A stretch of DNA of 64,000 nt from assembly GCA_913774355.1 (NCBI GenBank), contig CAJYGB010000029.1, positions 1 through 64,000 of the forward strand, in the 5' to 3' direction. The DNA comes from an uncultured Chryseobacterium sp. GTDB taxonomy: Bacteria > Bacteroidota > Bacteroidia > Flavobacteriales > Weeksellaceae. How positions within the stretch are numbered: position 1 is the stretch's first letter; each line of letters starts with the position of its first letter. This document shows, one piece after another, positions 35,471 through 43,633 of this stretch. Made by a program: the position numbers and the translations under genes. The notes under the pieces were generated by a model. The model saw nothing but the letters and a program-made list of their open reading frames with translations. It was not told the DNA's origin and made no database searches.

Positions 35471-35545
35471 TTATTAATGAGAGGGTCTTAGAGTTGGTAA
35501 GTTTATGCGTTTAATCGTTTTGAGAATAGTAGGGGTTTATCTGGA

Positions 35546-36454
35546 TTAAAAGAAGAATTCGGTCAGATAGTACCAGATGGCAGAGGTAAAAAGTCCGGCG
35601 ATGATGCTGAAACCGATGGTTAAATTAGTGAGTTTGGTGTTGAGCCGGAACTGTTCGGCGATGATGCTTGAGGTAACCACGGTGGGCATGGCGGCTTCAA
35701 ATACGGTGATTTTAGCAACATCTCCTTTGATGCCGGCCAACATTGCAAGGCCTAAAACCAGTGCCGGAGCCAGGATCAGCTTGTAGAGCATGGAAACGGA
35801 CATTTGGGGAATAAGTTTTTTCCAGCCGTTGAATTTCAGTTGAAGTCCTACTGAAAATAAAGCCAACGGACTTACGGTAGCCGCCAGTTTATCAAAGAAA
35901 GGTTCTGCCGGTGAAAAATCAATAAACCTTGACAGGACCAATGCCGCGATACAACCGATGAGCGGCGGAAAAGTAACAAGCCTTTTCAGGATAAACTTTG
36001 CATTTACCTTCCCGGACCGACTGCCTCCTTTTACCGCAGCGATGATGCCTAACGTCGAAAGGGCCAGGAACATCGTCTGGTCGCAGATCACGGCGATGCT
36101 TAAAAGGTTTTCCCCATAAAATGCGGCCACCAGCGGAAAGCCGATAAACGAAGTGTTGCTGTAACCGCTGACCAGTTCCAGTGTGCTCCGTGAACGCCCA
36201 GAATAGCCTTTGTACCGGCTGTACCCCATCATAAAGAAAAAACAGAATACCGATATGAGGAAGGTTGCCGCTACGGGAAAAAGCATTTCGACCGTCCATT
36301 GTATTTTTGGAAGGTATTTGAAAGAAACGGCCGGAAGCGCAAGGTACAGGATCCAGGTGTTGATCCCTTTGTGAGCGTCGGGATGAATGGATTTTGTCGC
36401 CTTAAAAACCATTCCCGCGATGATGCACACTGCAATCAGAACAAAATTGAACAT
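35546..36454 (-). CDS. AEC-family (auxin efflux carrier-like) transporter
   Basis: 302 residues, about ten helices in two halves. YSNTSFIGFPLVAAFYGE in the first half and VTSSIIAEQFRLNTKLT in the second are the landmarks of AEC/YfdV permeases, which move organic acids or other small molecules. Substrate unknown. Single gene with its own promoter. Confidence 0.85.
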   Translation of the reverse strand: MFNFVLIAVCIIAGMVFKATKSIHPDAHKGINTWILYLALPAVSFKYLPKIQWTVEMLFPVAATFLISVFCFFFMMGYSRYKGYSGRSRSTLELVSGYSNTSFIGFPLVAAFYGENLLSIAVICDQTMFLALSTLGIIAAVKGGSRSGKVNAKFILKRLVTFPPLIGCIAALVLSRFIDFSPAEPFFDKLAATVSPLALFSVGLQLKFNGWKKLIPQMSVSMLYKLILAPALVLGLAMLAGIKGDVAKITVFEAAMPTVVTSSIIAEQFRLNTKLTNLTIGFSIIAGLFTSAIWYYLTEFFF

Positions 36455-36471
36455 ACTTCAGAATTCTGCAG

Positions 36472-36479
36472 CAAAGGTA
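36472..36479 (-). promoter_or_regulatory. -7 element (TACCTTTG) for the AEC transporter
   Basis: Perfect TAnnTTTG on the minus strand, 17 nt before the ATG at 36454. Confidence 0.6.
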
Positions 36480-36498
36480 CGGCTGAAATTTTATTTCT

Positions 36499-37101
36499 CT
36501 ACATTCCGGATCGGAGTTTCCTCCATTTTTCTGCGATAAATAGAAGGAGTTTCAAGACAACTGCCGTTAAAACAACTCCTATCATTGAAGGAAAGCTGAG
36601 CAACCGGAGGAAAAGACCTTGCTCGACGATTTTTTCTTTTGTGCCGGATAATTTCCAGATCGCCGGATAAAATCGGTCCAGGTTTCCGAATTTTTGATGA
36701 TTGCGGGTGATGAAGAATGTATTGGGTTCCTTCCTTTTCCCTGATCTGGCGATATTGCTTTCTCCACGATAAAAAGGATATAGCGTAATATTTTTGCCCG
36801 TCTGCAACGTGACGATGATATTATCTTTTGTATCGATGCCCAATCTAAAAGGTTTTCCTTTTGCATCTTTCACCTTAAAAGATCCTGTAAAGTTCCCTGC
36901 TCTGTCATATTTCTGAATAACCGAGTAGAAATTGTCTCCTGTAAAAATATTCTCACGACTATCGACAACGAATCCGGCAAAATCGTTGATTGGCAGTTCA
37001 GCTTGTATTTTAAAATCGGTCCATGTCATAACAATTCCTGGTATAAATACCATGAAGAATATGAAAAACAGGAAATCGGAAATCTTTTTTATTATTTTCA
37101 T
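36499..37101 (-). CDS. Hypothetical two-helix membrane protein
   Basis: 200 residues. N-terminal helix (FLFFIFFMVFIPGIVMTW), an extracytoplasmic middle with a sensor-like beta pattern (GFVVDSRENIFTGDNFYSVI, YDRAGNFTGSFKV, LGIDTKDNIIVTL) resembling one NHL/propeller blade repeat, and a second helix (MIGVVLTAVVLKLLLFI) near the end. No known family is certain. It lies 44 bp upstream of the AEC gene's start on the same strand. Confidence 0.6.
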   Translation of the reverse strand: MKIIKKISDFLFFIFFMVFIPGIVMTWTDFKIQAELPINDFAGFVVDSRENIFTGDNFYSVIQKYDRAGNFTGSFKVKDAKGKPFRLGIDTKDNIIVTLQTGKNITLYPFYRGESNIARSGKRKEPNTFFITRNHQKFGNLDRFYPAIWKLSGTKEKIVEQGLFLRLLSFPSMIGVVLTAVVLKLLLFIAEKWRKLRSGM

Positions 37102-37190
37102 GAATAAACCTACATTATTGCTCCGTCAAATCCTAAATTTCCGCCACCTCTATTTTTTCTAAAGGTTTGATAGGTGATTTTTGTGTAAAT

Positions 37191-37216
37191 CTCATAGGTT
37201 TTCAAAAACCTATGAG
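37191..37216. terminator. Hairpin after the beta-mannosidase gene
   Basis: CTCATAGGTTTT and AAACCTATGAG form a near-perfect 11-bp stem 19 bp beyond the stop at 37235. The T tail is weak, so transcript-end protection is as likely as termination. Confidence 0.5.
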
Positions 37217-37234
37217 GTTGAATTTACCGGAATT

Positions 37235-39706
37235 TTACTTATTCATCGTATCCCAAAGGCTCATGACCTCGATTTTTTCCACAGGCTTTGACAGGATGAT
37301 CTTTTTCGATGTATTCGGAAGCAGATCGAAAAAGTTATCACTGAAATGAGTGTCTCCCATAAGATAAACATCTTTTGCCAGGACATCGGTGGAAATTTCA
37401 ATTTCAGTAGCAGAGACTTTTTTAATCTGAAAGGTCGGTTTTGAAAGTTTGAGATCTTTCGGTTTGCCGAAATAAAATAATTTTTCAGCTTTTTGCCCAG
37501 GGCTGTCAAAGCTCAGCCTTAGAACTGATGCTGATAAATCAAACCCTGCAAAATCAGATTCTTCTATTGCCAGATGCTTACCAGATGAATTGGCAGGTAA
37601 GTGATCGGCAGCATCCGACGCCCATAATGGCATTCCATCAAAACTTAAAAGTTCTGCCTGTAAACCTCCATCGAAGTCAGTTAACGTGTCATTCAAAAGG
37701 TAAACATCATATGCTTTTTCTTTTTTCTCCACTAAGACAGCCACCGCTTCAAAGCTTCTTTTTACCTGATAATGCAACGCTTTCCAGTTTCCCAGATAAT
37801 CGATGGACGACCATGAAACGACCGGCCAGCAATCGTTGAGCTGCCAGTACAGGGTTCCCATATTATAAGGTTTAGCCCGGCGGTGGGCCTCGATGGCGAT
37901 CTGCATCCCTCTTGCCTGAAGAAGCTGGGAAACATAGTTGTATTTTACAAAATCTTTCGGAACGATATAGTCCCGTTTCATATAATTCTCAATAATCTCC
38001 CAACCTCTGGAATGTTTTTCGTGCGCTTTGATCACAGGATTTTGTAAACTTAAATCCGGTTTTCCCCAGAACATCGATTTTGTGGTTTCTAAAGTCGGCA
38101 TTCCCTGAAAGCCATATTCTGAAGCGAAACGAGGAACTTTTTCATTGTAGATTTCAAAAGGCTGTTCTCCCCACCAAACGCCCCAATAATGGGAATCACC
38201 TTCCGTCAGGCTTTCTTTATGTCCCCAACCGATGGAAGGTGAACTTGGCCAGTAGAGCTGTTTATCCGCTGTTGCATATTTTTTAATGGCATCCGGAATC
38301 ACTTCGTGAAAAATGGTTTTGTAATCTTTCCAGACCTGCACCGAGTCTTCTTTTGAATATTTAAATTGTTTCTGATATCCCCAGTTGACGATTGCTTCAT
38401 CAATTTCATTATTTCCACACCAAAGAGCCAGTGAAGGATGATTCTGCAGCCTGTTGATCTGATATTTCACTTCTTCCTCTACATTTTTCCTGAAGTTTTC
38501 ATCAGCCGGATAAAAGCTTCCCGCAAACATAAAATCCTGCCAGACCAGAATTCCGTTCTCATCGCAGGCTTTGTAGAATTCGTCATCCTCATAAATGCCC
38601 CCGCCCCAGACGCGGATCATATTCATATTCGCTTCTTTACAGTCCCTAATCAGCTTCTGATATTTTTCTTTGGTCATCCGTGGAGAAAAGCTGTCCCCGG
38701 GAATCCAATTGGTTCCTTTGGCATACATCGGCTGACCGTTCACTTTAAAGTAAAACGATTTTCCCGCTGCATCTTTTTCCTGCATAAGTTCTACCGTCCG
38801 CAGTCCGATCTGTTCCATTTTCCCGGCAATAAGTTTTGAATCTTTTTGTATGGTAATCTTTATACTGTACAGATTCGGGCTTCCCCATGCGTTGGGCTGC
38901 CAAAGCTTCGGATCCTGAATCTGATACGGAACTGAAACCGTATTTGATCCCTGTTTCAGAGAAAAAGTATGCGTTTTACCGTTCACCGCAACAGTGTACT
39001 TTCCGCCTTTCTCTGTAAAAATATCGGTGTGGATGGCCAGCTCTGCCTTTTTATCCGTTATTTTTAACTGCTCGATCTTCACGGCTTCCATTCTAGCCTG
39101 ATCCCAGAAACTGAGCCTGACGTCTTTCCAGATTCCTGCCGTTACCAGTCTTGGGCCCCAGTCCCAACCAAACTGATACTGCGCTTTCCGCACGACGCTT
39201 CTCGGCGATTCCGGCAGGGCAAAAGGAATTTTCTTAGCCAGTTCTTTCCCTGTATTTACTGGTGATTTAAATTGTATCTGAAGACTGTTTTCACCCTGTT
39301 TTAGATATTGTTTAGCCGGAACCGTCCATTTCCTGAACATATTGTCCGTTTTCTTCAGCAGTTTTCCGTTCAGATAAATTTCAGCGAAGGTATCCAGGCC
39401 ATCGAATACCAGATCAATATTCTTATTTCCCAATTCTTTTGCAGAAATGGCAAATTGAGTCTGATAATCCCAGTCTTCATTTTCCAACCATTGCACTTTT
39501 TTTTCGTTTTCGTCTGTGTAAGGATCGGGAATCATGTGGTTCTCCATCAGATCAAGATGAACCGTTCCCGGAACTTTAGCTGAAAGCCATTTGTCTTCTT
39601 TTGAATTCTTAAACTGCCAGTTCTCAGAAGAGAGAGAACGCTCCGAGTTCTGGCCGTTGGCCAGAAGCCGAATAAAAAGGAAAGCAAAAAGTAAAATTTT
39701 GTTCAT
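37235..39706 (-). CDS. Beta-mannosidase (GH2)
   Basis: 823 residues. Signal peptide to ANGQ. Sugar-binding domain (KVPGTVHLDLMENHMIPDPY, WDWGPRLVTAGIWKDVRL) then the GH2 barrel: RVWGGGIYEDDEFYKACDE, acid/base Glu in WCGNNEIDEA and nucleophile Glu in FASEYGFQGMP. WDWGPR and the VPGTVHLDL opening are typical of beta-mannosidases and unlike beta-galactosidases. It releases mannose from Man-beta-1,4-GlcNAc or mannan ends. The ATG overlaps the GxxExxY stop by one base (TAATG), so the two are co-translated. Confidence 0.9.
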   Translation of the reverse strand: MNKILLFAFLFIRLLANGQNSERSLSSENWQFKNSKEDKWLSAKVPGTVHLDLMENHMIPDPYTDENEKKVQWLENEDWDYQTQFAISAKELGNKNIDLVFDGLDTFAEIYLNGKLLKKTDNMFRKWTVPAKQYLKQGENSLQIQFKSPVNTGKELAKKIPFALPESPRSVVRKAQYQFGWDWGPRLVTAGIWKDVRLSFWDQARMEAVKIEQLKITDKKAELAIHTDIFTEKGGKYTVAVNGKTHTFSLKQGSNTVSVPYQIQDPKLWQPNAWGSPNLYSIKITIQKDSKLIAGKMEQIGLRTVELMQEKDAAGKSFYFKVNGQPMYAKGTNWIPGDSFSPRMTKEKYQKLIRDCKEANMNMIRVWGGGIYEDDEFYKACDENGILVWQDFMFAGSFYPADENFRKNVEEEVKYQINRLQNHPSLALWCGNNEIDEAIVNWGYQKQFKYSKEDSVQVWKDYKTIFHEVIPDAIKKYATADKQLYWPSSPSIGWGHKESLTEGDSHYWGVWWGEQPFEIYNEKVPRFASEYGFQGMPTLETTKSMFWGKPDLSLQNPVIKAHEKHSRGWEIIENYMKRDYIVPKDFVKYNYVSQLLQARGMQIAIEAHRRAKPYNMGTLYWQLNDCWPVVSWSSIDYLGNWKALHYQVKRSFEAVAVLVEKKEKAYDVYLLNDTLTDFDGGLQAELLSFDGMPLWASDAADHLPANSSGKHLAIEESDFAGFDLSASVLRLSFDSPGQKAEKLFYFGKPKDLKLSKPTFQIKKVSATEIEISTDVLAKDVYLMGDTHFSDNFFDLLPNTSKKIILSKPVEKIEVMSLWDTMNK

Positions 39707-40083
39707 TATAAATTGTTTACAATCCTGTGGATTCCATGTTTAATAAGTAATGTATTAAAATTAATCAGAAGTCCGAGTTTCATATGGGCTAATTTCAAAT
39801 ACGTTAACAATTGAGCCTGGAATATGGGATGTATTTCTATAACCGACTTTATTTCAACAATTACTTTGCCTTCGATGACGAGGTCTATTTTATAAGCATT
39901 TTCGATCGTTACTTCTTTGTATATAAGAGGTAATGTAACCTGTTGTTCTACAGCAATACCTAATTTTTTTAATTCATAGGCTAGGGCAGTTTCGTAAGTA
40001 TTCTCTAATAAACCGACCCCTAAATTCCGGTGTAATTCCAATGCGGCTCCAATAATTTTGTAAGATAATTCATTTTCTGTCAT
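39706..40083 (-). CDS. GxxExxY protein (PD-(D/E)XK nuclease-like fold)
   Basis: 125 residues, full length. The name motif is present as GLLENTY (24-30 region), then the nuclease-like core YKIDLVIEGKVIVEIKSV (Asp, then Glu-x-Lys). The family has a PD-(D/E)XK fold and unknown function; it is often found singly and scattered. Here it lies between the tandem hairpin repeats (its ATG abuts the first unit) and beta-mannosidase, whose start it overlaps. An accessory or mobile origin is suggested by the repeats. Confidence 0.85.
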   Translation of the reverse strand: MTENELSYKIIGAALELHRNLGVGLLENTYETALAYELKKLGIAVEQQVTLPLIYKEVTIENAYKIDLVIEGKVIVEIKSVIEIHPIFQAQLLTYLKLAHMKLGLLINFNTLLIKHGIHRIVNNL

Positions 40084-40737
40084 AGGTGTGTGTTTTTGTT
40101 AACGCAAAGGTTTATTTTTTTCTGTGTGTAAAGTAAGGAAGAAAAGAGGGATCAACACGCTGATCTGATAAAGCGAACGCACTATCCGTACGCTTCATCA
40201 GCGGCTTTGCCGCTTACTTTGCCCGCTTAACATATGCAGCCTTATAAATAAAACTTTGCGTTTAATTAATTGCTAAGTATTTTTCAAAATTACAATTTCA
40301 TTTTCTCCAGGTATGTGTTTTTATTTAACGCAAAGGTTTATTCTTTTCTATGTATAAATCAAGGGAGCAAAGAGGGGATCAGCAAGCTGATCTGATGAAG
40401 CGAACGCATTATCCGTACGCTTCATCAGCGGCTTTTCCGCCTGCTTTGCCCGCTTAAAATATGCAGCCTTATGAATAAAATTTTGCGTTAATTAATTGCT
40501 AAGTATTTTTCAAAATTACAATTTCATTTTCTCCAGGTATGTGTTTTTATTTAACGCAAAGGTTTATTCTTTTCTATGTATAAATCAAGGGAGCAAAGAG
40601 GGATCAACTAGCTGATCTGATGAAGCGAACGCATTATCCGTACGCTTCATCAGCGGCTTTGCCGCCTGCTTTGTCCGCTTAACATATGCATCCTTATGAA
40701 TAAAATTTTGCGTTAATTAATTGCTAAGTATTTTTTA
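40084..40737. repeat. Three tandem ~226-bp units with conserved hairpins
   Basis: The word AACGCAAAGG starts at 40101, 40327 and 40553, exactly 226 bp apart. Each unit has a GATCA...TGATC palindrome, a long hairpin (40166-40200, 40393-40427, 40618-40652: TGATGAAGCG-A-ACG with CGT-A-CGCTTCATCA, 7-nt loop), a GCGGC/GCCGC mini-hairpin and ends in AT-rich DNA. Copies 2 and 3 are more alike than either is to copy 1. The right end of each unit repeats the last codons of cutC (ATACTTAGC on the minus strand), so the array is likely a tandem duplication that included the end of cutC. No CRISPR features. Confidence 0.9.
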
Positions 40738-41386
40738 AAGCCACTACCTCTTCTGCGCTGGCAAAAGCACCGCCGTCCGTGATGGCGGATGAATGGAAAT
40801 ACTTTGCTTTCGTATACTCCCGGATTTCTTCGATGTTTGTTGAACGCAGGCCACCACCAACCAGGATTTCGATTCTTCCGGCGGATAATTCCACCAGCTT
40901 TTTGAGATTTTCTTTGCCTTCGGAAACACTCGGTTGCTGACCGGATGTAAGAATGGTCTTAAAGCCACAGCCGATCACTTTTTCCAGGGAATCTTCAAGA
41001 TCTTTGGCACGATCGAAGGCGCGGTGAAAGGTACAGGGATATGGTTTAGCCATTTTCACTAACTCTGTATTTTGCTCAACATTCACCTCATCATTCTCAT
41101 TTAAAATCCCGAAAACGAACCCGTCGACGTTTAATGATTTTAATTGAATCAGATCCGATTTCATCTGTTCAAATTCCTCATCAGTATACGTAAAATCTCC
41201 CCCTCGCGGACGAATCATCACAAACATTGGAATACTGATTTTTTCATGCAGGTGTTTTACCGTTTCAAAGTCAGGCGTAGTTCCGCCTTCGCTTAATCCG
41301 TCACACAGCTCAATGCGGTCGGCTCCGTTTTCAAAGGCGGTAATGGCGGATTCCGGATTGAAGCAGGCTATTTCTATTTTAGACAT
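40724..41386 (-). CDS. cutC: CutC family protein
   Basis: 220 residues. IEIACFNPESAITAFENGADRIELCDGLSEGGTTP near the start and MIRPRGGDFTYTDEEF, FHRAFDRAKD, LTSGQ and GGGLRSTNI are the CutC barrel signature. Linked to copper homeostasis in older work, the true reaction is unclear. The last codons (Lys-Asn-Thr-stop) belong to the tandem repeat unit, so its 3' end was copied twice to the left. Family call is firm. Confidence 0.9.
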   Translation of the reverse strand: MSKIEIACFNPESAITAFENGADRIELCDGLSEGGTTPDFETVKHLHEKISIPMFVMIRPRGGDFTYTDEEFEQMKSDLIQLKSLNVDGFVFGILNENDEVNVEQNTELVKMAKPYPCTFHRAFDRAKDLEDSLEKVIGCGFKTILTSGQQPSVSEGKENLKKLVELSAGRIEILVGGGLRSTNIEEIREYTKAKYFHSSAITDGGAFASAEEVVALKNT

Positions 41387-41423
41387 TTTAATCGTTTAAA
41401 GTTTAATGTTCAGAATTCAAGGT

Positions 41424-42419
41424 TTACTTTAGAGCAAATCCGGGTTTTTCCAGACGGTTTCCTTTCTGGTCGTATACGGCAAAGCTGAACCCATCCTGGA
41501 TGCAGTAAGAGCCATATTCTCCTTTTTTATTCAGGGCGATAAACCCGACCTGGATGTCTTTCAGATTTTTATTTCTTCTTTTGGTAATCTGTACGATTCT
41601 TTCCACAGCTTCTTTACACGCCTGCTGCGGCGTTTTTCCCTGGCGCATCAGCTCAACCACCAGGTGGGTTCCTACCGTTCTGATTACTTCTTCACCATGA
41701 CCGGTTGCCGTAGCTGCGCCGACTTCATTGTCTACGAAGAGCCCTGCACCGATAATCGGGGAATCACCTACCCTGCCATGCATTTTGAAGGCCATTCCAC
41801 TCGTGGTACATGCTCCGGAGAGGTTTCCGTTGGCATCTAAGGCAATCATTCCGATGGTATCGTGGTTTTCAATATTAACGATAGGCATGTATTTACTGTC
41901 TTTCAGCCAGTCTTTCCATTCCTTTTCAGATTCGGGCGTGAGGAGGTTTTCTTTTTTAAAACCCTGGGAAACGGCAAACTGCAAAGCACCGTCGCCAACC
42001 AGCATCACATGCGGTGTTTTTTCCATCACCGCGCGGGCTACGGAAATTGGGTTTTTGATATATTCCAGACAGGCTACCGAACCGATATTGTAATTTTCAT
42101 CCATGATACAAGCATCCAGCGTTACCCTTCCATCTCTATCCGGCCGGCCGCCATAGCCCACGCTTCTTTCAGTAGGATCATCTTCCACCAGACGGACTCC
42201 TCTTTCTACCGCGTCCAGTGCTTTGCCGCCGTTGTCTAACGTTTTCCAGGCCTCCTCATTGGCTCTCAGTCCGAAATCCCAGGTGGACAGAACAATAGGT
42301 TTATTAGTAATGGTATTGTTATTCTGAACCTTTTCTCCGGCGAAAACATCCAATGGATTTACCGTGAGGGCCAGCGAAGCTATTGCTGATTTTTTCAGGA
42401 ATTTCCTCCTACTTTGCAT
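41424..42419 (-). CDS. N4-(beta-N-acetylglucosaminyl)-L-asparaginase (glycosylasparaginase)
   Basis: 331 residues. Tat-type signal SRRKFLKKSAIASLAL. The Ntn-hydrolase cleavage site is NHDTIGMIALD (Thr is the autocatalytic N-terminal nucleophile), then GRVGDSPIIGAGLFVDNE and TGHGEEVIR, as in the flavobacterial enzyme from Elizabethkingia. It cuts the GlcNAc-Asn bond left after N-glycan and protein breakdown. Plant-type isoaspartyl peptidases are related but lack this layout. It lies 37 bp upstream of cutC's start. Confidence 0.92.
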   Translation of the reverse strand: MQSRRKFLKKSAIASLALTVNPLDVFAGEKVQNNNTITNKPIVLSTWDFGLRANEEAWKTLDNGGKALDAVERGVRLVEDDPTERSVGYGGRPDRDGRVTLDACIMDENYNIGSVACLEYIKNPISVARAVMEKTPHVMLVGDGALQFAVSQGFKKENLLTPESEKEWKDWLKDSKYMPIVNIENHDTIGMIALDANGNLSGACTTSGMAFKMHGRVGDSPIIGAGLFVDNEVGAATATGHGEEVIRTVGTHLVVELMRQGKTPQQACKEAVERIVQITKRRNKNLKDIQVGFIALNKKGEYGSYCIQDGFSFAVYDQKGNRLEKPGFALK

Positions 42420-42467
42420 ATGAGATTTATTTGAGTCCCAAATTAAGGATTTTCCTGTTGGTGCGAA

Positions 42468-42494
42468 ATAAAAAAGCGATAGATTTTCTATCGC
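42468..42494 (-). terminator. Terminator of the sulfur operon
   Basis: GCGATAGA (42476-42483) and TCTATCGC (42487-42494); on the minus strand a run of six T follows. It lies 20 bp beyond the second YeeE gene. Confidence 0.8.
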
Positions 42495-42514
42495 CGGAAA
42501 ATGATTTATAAAAA

Positions 42515-42997
42515 TCAGTGAGGAAGCTTTTCCCTGAAATACCCGTACACCCAGGTTCCGAAAATGGCACTTAGCAAAGTAACAGTTACCGCCAGTGCCC
42601 CCGTTCCGATCTGCGCGAAAAGAGGTCCCGGGCAGGCTCCGGTAACAGCCCAGCCAAATCCGAAGATCAGTCCGCCATATACCTGACCTTTATTGAATTT
42701 TTTTGGAGCAATGGAGATTTTTTCGCCATGTATGGTCTTAATATTAATTTTTTTGATAAGGAAAACGGAAATCATTCCCGTCAGGATGGCACTTCCAATA
42801 ACACCGTACATATGGAACGACTGAAACCGGAACATTTCCTGGATCCTGAACCAGCTTATAATTTCTGCTTTTACAAATACAATTCCGAACGCAATTCCTA
42901 CCAGCAGGTATTTCAAATTGTAGTACCATTTGTGATGAAGCCTGCTTTCGTTGGTACAAACACTGTCCTGGTGACGTATATCTTTTTCTGTTGCCAT
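42515..42997 (-). CDS. YeeE/YedE-family protein (DUF6691 type), half transporter
   Basis: 160 residues, four helices. GFGWAVTGACPGPLFAQIGTGA carries the conserved Cys motif of one half of the YeeE/TsuA thiosulfate transporter. The protein is half of a typical ~350-residue YeeE. The partner is the next gene upstream (10 bp away). Together they should pass a reduced sulfur compound such as thiosulfate. Confidence 0.85.
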   Translation of the reverse strand: MATEKDIRHQDSVCTNESRLHHKWYYNLKYLLVGIAFGIVFVKAEIISWFRIQEMFRFQSFHMYGVIGSAILTGMISVFLIKKINIKTIHGEKISIAPKKFNKGQVYGGLIFGFGWAVTGACPGPLFAQIGTGALAVTVTLLSAIFGTWVYGYFREKLPH

Positions 42998-43007
42998 AAG
43001 TTTAAAA

Positions 43008-43571
43008 TTAAAGTGAAAGAATTACCGGCAGAATAACATTGGCCATCAGAAAACCTCCTGCCATGAAGCAAATGGTGGCTACCAAAGACGGCCATTGCAG
43101 GTTGGAAAGTCCCATAATCGCGTGTCCGCTGGTACATCCGCCGGCGTAGCGCGTCCCGAAACCGACTAAAAATCCGCCGACAACCATGGTAATAAAGCCC
43201 TTCAGTGTCAACAGGCTTTCAAAATTCATGAGCTGTGTGGGAACAAGATGGCTGTAATCCGTAATTCCATAGGCAGCCAGTTCGGCACGGAGATCCGGAT
43301 TGACGGTAATTTCTCCAGGATTCATCAAAAACTGAGCGGCAATGATCCCGCCCAAGAAAATTCCGAAAACAAAAAAGAGATTCCAGAGTTCTTTTTTCCA
43401 GTCATATCTGAAAAAGCTGATTTTTGCGGGAATACAGGCCGCACAGATATGCCTTAACGACGAGCTGATCCCGAAAGATTTGTTACCCAGAATAAGCAGG
43501 ACCGGAACGGTAAGACCGATCAGCGGGCCGGCCACATACCATGGCCAGGGATCTTTTATGATTTCTAACAT
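43008..43571 (-). CDS. YeeE/YedE-family thiosulfate/sulfur transporter, other half
   Basis: 187 residues with four to five helices. GFLVGFGTRYAGGCTSGHAI is the second Cys motif of the family (Cys in GCTSGH). With the 160-residue partner it makes a complete but split transporter. It follows the persulfide dioxygenase-rhodanese gene by 62 bp on the same strand. Confidence 0.87.
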   Translation of the reverse strand: MLEIIKDPWPWYVAGPLIGLTVPVLLILGNKSFGISSSLRHICAACIPAKISFFRYDWKKELWNLFFVFGIFLGGIIAAQFLMNPGEITVNPDLRAELAAYGITDYSHLVPTQLMNFESLLTLKGFITMVVGGFLVGFGTRYAGGCTSGHAIMGLSNLQWPSLVATICFMAGGFLMANVILPVILSL

Positions 43572-43633
43572 GGATAATATTTTTGATATTAATTATACTA
43601 AGTTATTGTTTTAGCGCGATCATTACTAAACGA

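Larger units (their letters stand above)
35068..35545. other. 478-bp repeat-rich intergenic region
   Basis: No protein frame is credible. It contains two ~63-bp direct repeats (35161-35223 and 35317-35379), a CACTCA/TGAGTG hairpin (35230-35266) between them, and directly after the second repeat the two-block structured element shared with 54.5 kb. The element and its repeats are listed separately. Confidence 0.7.

Noticed and set aside
40084..40737. CRISPR array
   Set aside because: The repeats are 226 bp, tandem without unique spacers, and there are no cas genes.
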